NCBI GenBank assembly: GCA_013375355.1 | Contig: JABXJV010000252.1 | Span: 1 to 5,854, forward strand | Direction of reading: 5' to 3' | DNA: 5,854 nt | From: Candidatus Helarchaeota archaeon | GTDB lineage: Archaea; Asgardarchaeota; Lokiarchaeia; Helarchaeales; JABXJV01 | In this document: positions 4,649 through 5,854 of the stretch, one piece after another | How the letters are laid out: each line of letters starts with the position of its first letter | Numbering within the stretch: the stretch's first letter is position 1 | The notes under the pieces: generated by a model | Databases searched by the model: none | What the model saw: the letters and a program-made list of their open reading frames with translations, nothing else | What the model was told of the DNA's origin: nothing | Program-made: the position numbers and the translations under genes

Positions 4649-5854
4649 TCATTTTTTTAATAATTTAAAATTTTCAGTAAATTTTTCAAATTCGGCGGCT
4701 ATTTCAGAGTCTTCCAATTTATAAATCTCGGAAAATAAGTTTAAATAATTAATACCCAAAGCAAATACTTCAATTTGATGTTTTAAAATATATTTTTTTA
4801 AATCTTTAATATTAATAAAAGGAACAAGTATGTCTGGTTTTATTTCATAAAGAGTATATACAATTTTATAAAATCTACCAAAATTAAAATCAAAATTAAA
4901 TTCCGATTTAATAGTGTTCCAGAAATGAAATTTTTCAAATTCTTCTTTATATAGTTCATAAATTGCTTTGAAACAATCACTAATATAACCCTCATCAACA
5001 ACAATCCATAAGTTTATCTGATGTAACTGATTTAATTCTTTAAGTTGAAAAACTTCATGAATTAGATCATTTATTCGCTTTTTAATTGTTTCAAAATTAA
5101 TTAGTTTATCCCTCGAATCCAGTATGTTTTTATTAAAAAAACGGATAAATTTTAGTAAGTGGAGAACAGATTCTTCTATTTCTGTAATTTTTCTTATTTC
5201 TTTGTAATCAATCAGCTCAGATATAGCTACCCCTGGATACTGATTATGTGTAAATTCTAATCGTCTTAAAAAATTATCTACAAACGTTCGACCATGCCCA
5301 ACAATATCTTTTTCTGGTTCCTTTAAATAAATTTTTTTCAAAATTAATTGTTTTCTGTAACTTTTAATTTTTTCAAAAAGTTTTTGACCGATATCTTTCC
5401 CTAAAATCGTGTCAATTCGTTTTAAGAACCATTCAATATGCGATAATAAATGAATTTGATTAATATCGAATTTATCATTTAGAATTGATGTTTCCAATCT
5501 TTCTATTAATTTCTTTTCTTTGAGATAAGCTGGGTTGTGTTTTTTTACGATTTCTATAAAATATAAAACTTCCTCAAGGTCGTTCCAATCAACCTCAACT
5601 TTATTTAAACGATTGTTATCAGACAAGTAGACATTTAATATTTCTGGTTTAACTGATTCAAGAAGTTCGTAAAAATCATAAAAATAATAATCAATATTTG
5701 AATCTACGATCTTGATCAATCTCTCATAATCGAAAATTTCCTTAAATATTAATTTACTTCTTATATGATAAAAATTAATTAAATATCTTATTATATCCTT
5801 CATATTATAGATAATTTCTTTAAATTCTTGCTTATTAAGAAGTAGAGATATTAC
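4649..5854 (-). CDS. long all-helical protein, C-terminal 401 residues (5' end beyond window)
   Basis: An ATG is present at 5803, but the same frame stays open and protein-like for 17 more codons to the right edge (ending in LLLNKQEFKEIIYN before the Met), so the true start is probably outside the window. The product has no signal peptide or membrane segment. It is rich in Leu, Ile, Lys, Glu and Phe and predicted helical throughout. Segments of roughly 35-45 residues recur in a loose pattern of an aromatic/Leu-rich helix followed by a KP-E-I-L or NP-A-Y-L turn. Examples are DFYELLESVKPEIL, VLYFIEIVKKHNPAYL, HLLSHIEWFLKRI and IVYTLYEIKPDIL. This suggests an alpha-solenoid, but the repeats are too diverged for certainty. 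No catalytic motif is visible. The gene ends 57 bases before the next GTG start and is probably co-transcribed with the LRR gene. Confidence 0.85.
   Translation of the reverse strand, partial: VISLLLNKQEFKEIIYNMKDIIRYLINFYHIRSKLIFKEIFDYERLIKIVDSNIDYYFYDFYELLESVKPEILNVYLSDNNRLNKVEVDWNDLEEVLYFIEIVKKHNPAYLKEKKLIERLETSILNDKFDINQIHLLSHIEWFLKRIDTILGKDIGQKLFEKIKSYRKQLILKKIYLKEPEKDIVGHGRTFVDNFLRRLEFTHNQYPGVAISELIDYKEIRKITEIEESVLHLLKFIRFFNKNILDSRDKLINFETIKKRINDLIHEVFQLKELNQLHQINLWIVVDEGYISDCFKAIYELYKEEFEKFHFWNTIKSEFNFDFNFGRFYKIVYTLYEIKPDILVPFINIKDLKKYILKHQIEVFALGINYLNLFSEIYKLEDSEIAAEFEKFTENFKLLKK

Noticed and set aside
4520..4690. Similarity between AEFEKY in the small frame and AEFEKF at the end of the helical protein
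   Set aside because: The match is short, in a charged helix, and the codons differ widely, so it is more likely chance than duplication.
1..5854. CRISPR array, tRNA, rRNA, transposase or integrase
   Set aside because: No regularly spaced palindromic repeats with unique spacers, no cloverleaf-like sequence and no recognisable recombinase motif were seen. The repeats present are coding (propeller, LRR) or the single 25-bp pair.

Overview
The window is AT-rich and almost every gene lies on the minus strand. Several signs point to an archaeon, and an Asgard (Promethearchaeota, Loki-like) genome is my best guess. These are a large secreted beta-propeller, an SDS22-type leucine-rich-repeat protein with a TPR-like tail, large helical proteins of no known family, a TATA-type promoter close to a start codon, and oligo-T tracts after stop codons. 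No rRNA, tRNA or phylogenetic marker gene is present, so the assignment is an inference from gene style only.

Layout by position, all minus strand unless stated. 1-1533: a secreted or membrane-anchored protein of at least 511 residues with eight tandem propeller-blade repeats; its 3' end lies beyond the left edge. 1534-1725: intergenic, with a TATA box for the propeller gene and an oligo-T terminator for the gene behind it. 1726-1962: a 78-residue protein of unknown function. 1972-2055: a start-less gene tail. 2062-2523: a 153-residue protein with an alpha/beta N-terminus and two membrane helices. 2604-2696: a second tail, similar to the one at 1972-2055. 2660-2914 (plus strand): an orphan reading frame with no plausible start. 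2940-4385: a 481-residue LRR/TPR-like protein. 4382-4591: a small GTG-started frame overlapping the LRR start by 4 bases. 4649-5854: the C-terminal 401 residues of a long all-helical protein, entering from the right edge.

The right half looks like one transcription unit running leftwards: helical protein, small frame, LRR protein, then an oligo-T tract. The left half holds two or three further units. No catalytic domain is visible anywhere; the recognisable proteins are scaffold types (propeller, LRR, helical repeats). No pathway can be named.

The most unusual part is 1970-4600. It holds two related gene tails, an orphan plus-strand tail, a perfect 25-bp direct repeat on either side of the LRR gene, and a sharp base-composition step exactly at one repeat edge. 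This looks like a rearrangement or insertion hot spot rather than ordinary spacer DNA. I do not see a complete, clearly new molecular system, and no CRISPR array, transposase or integrase is visible.
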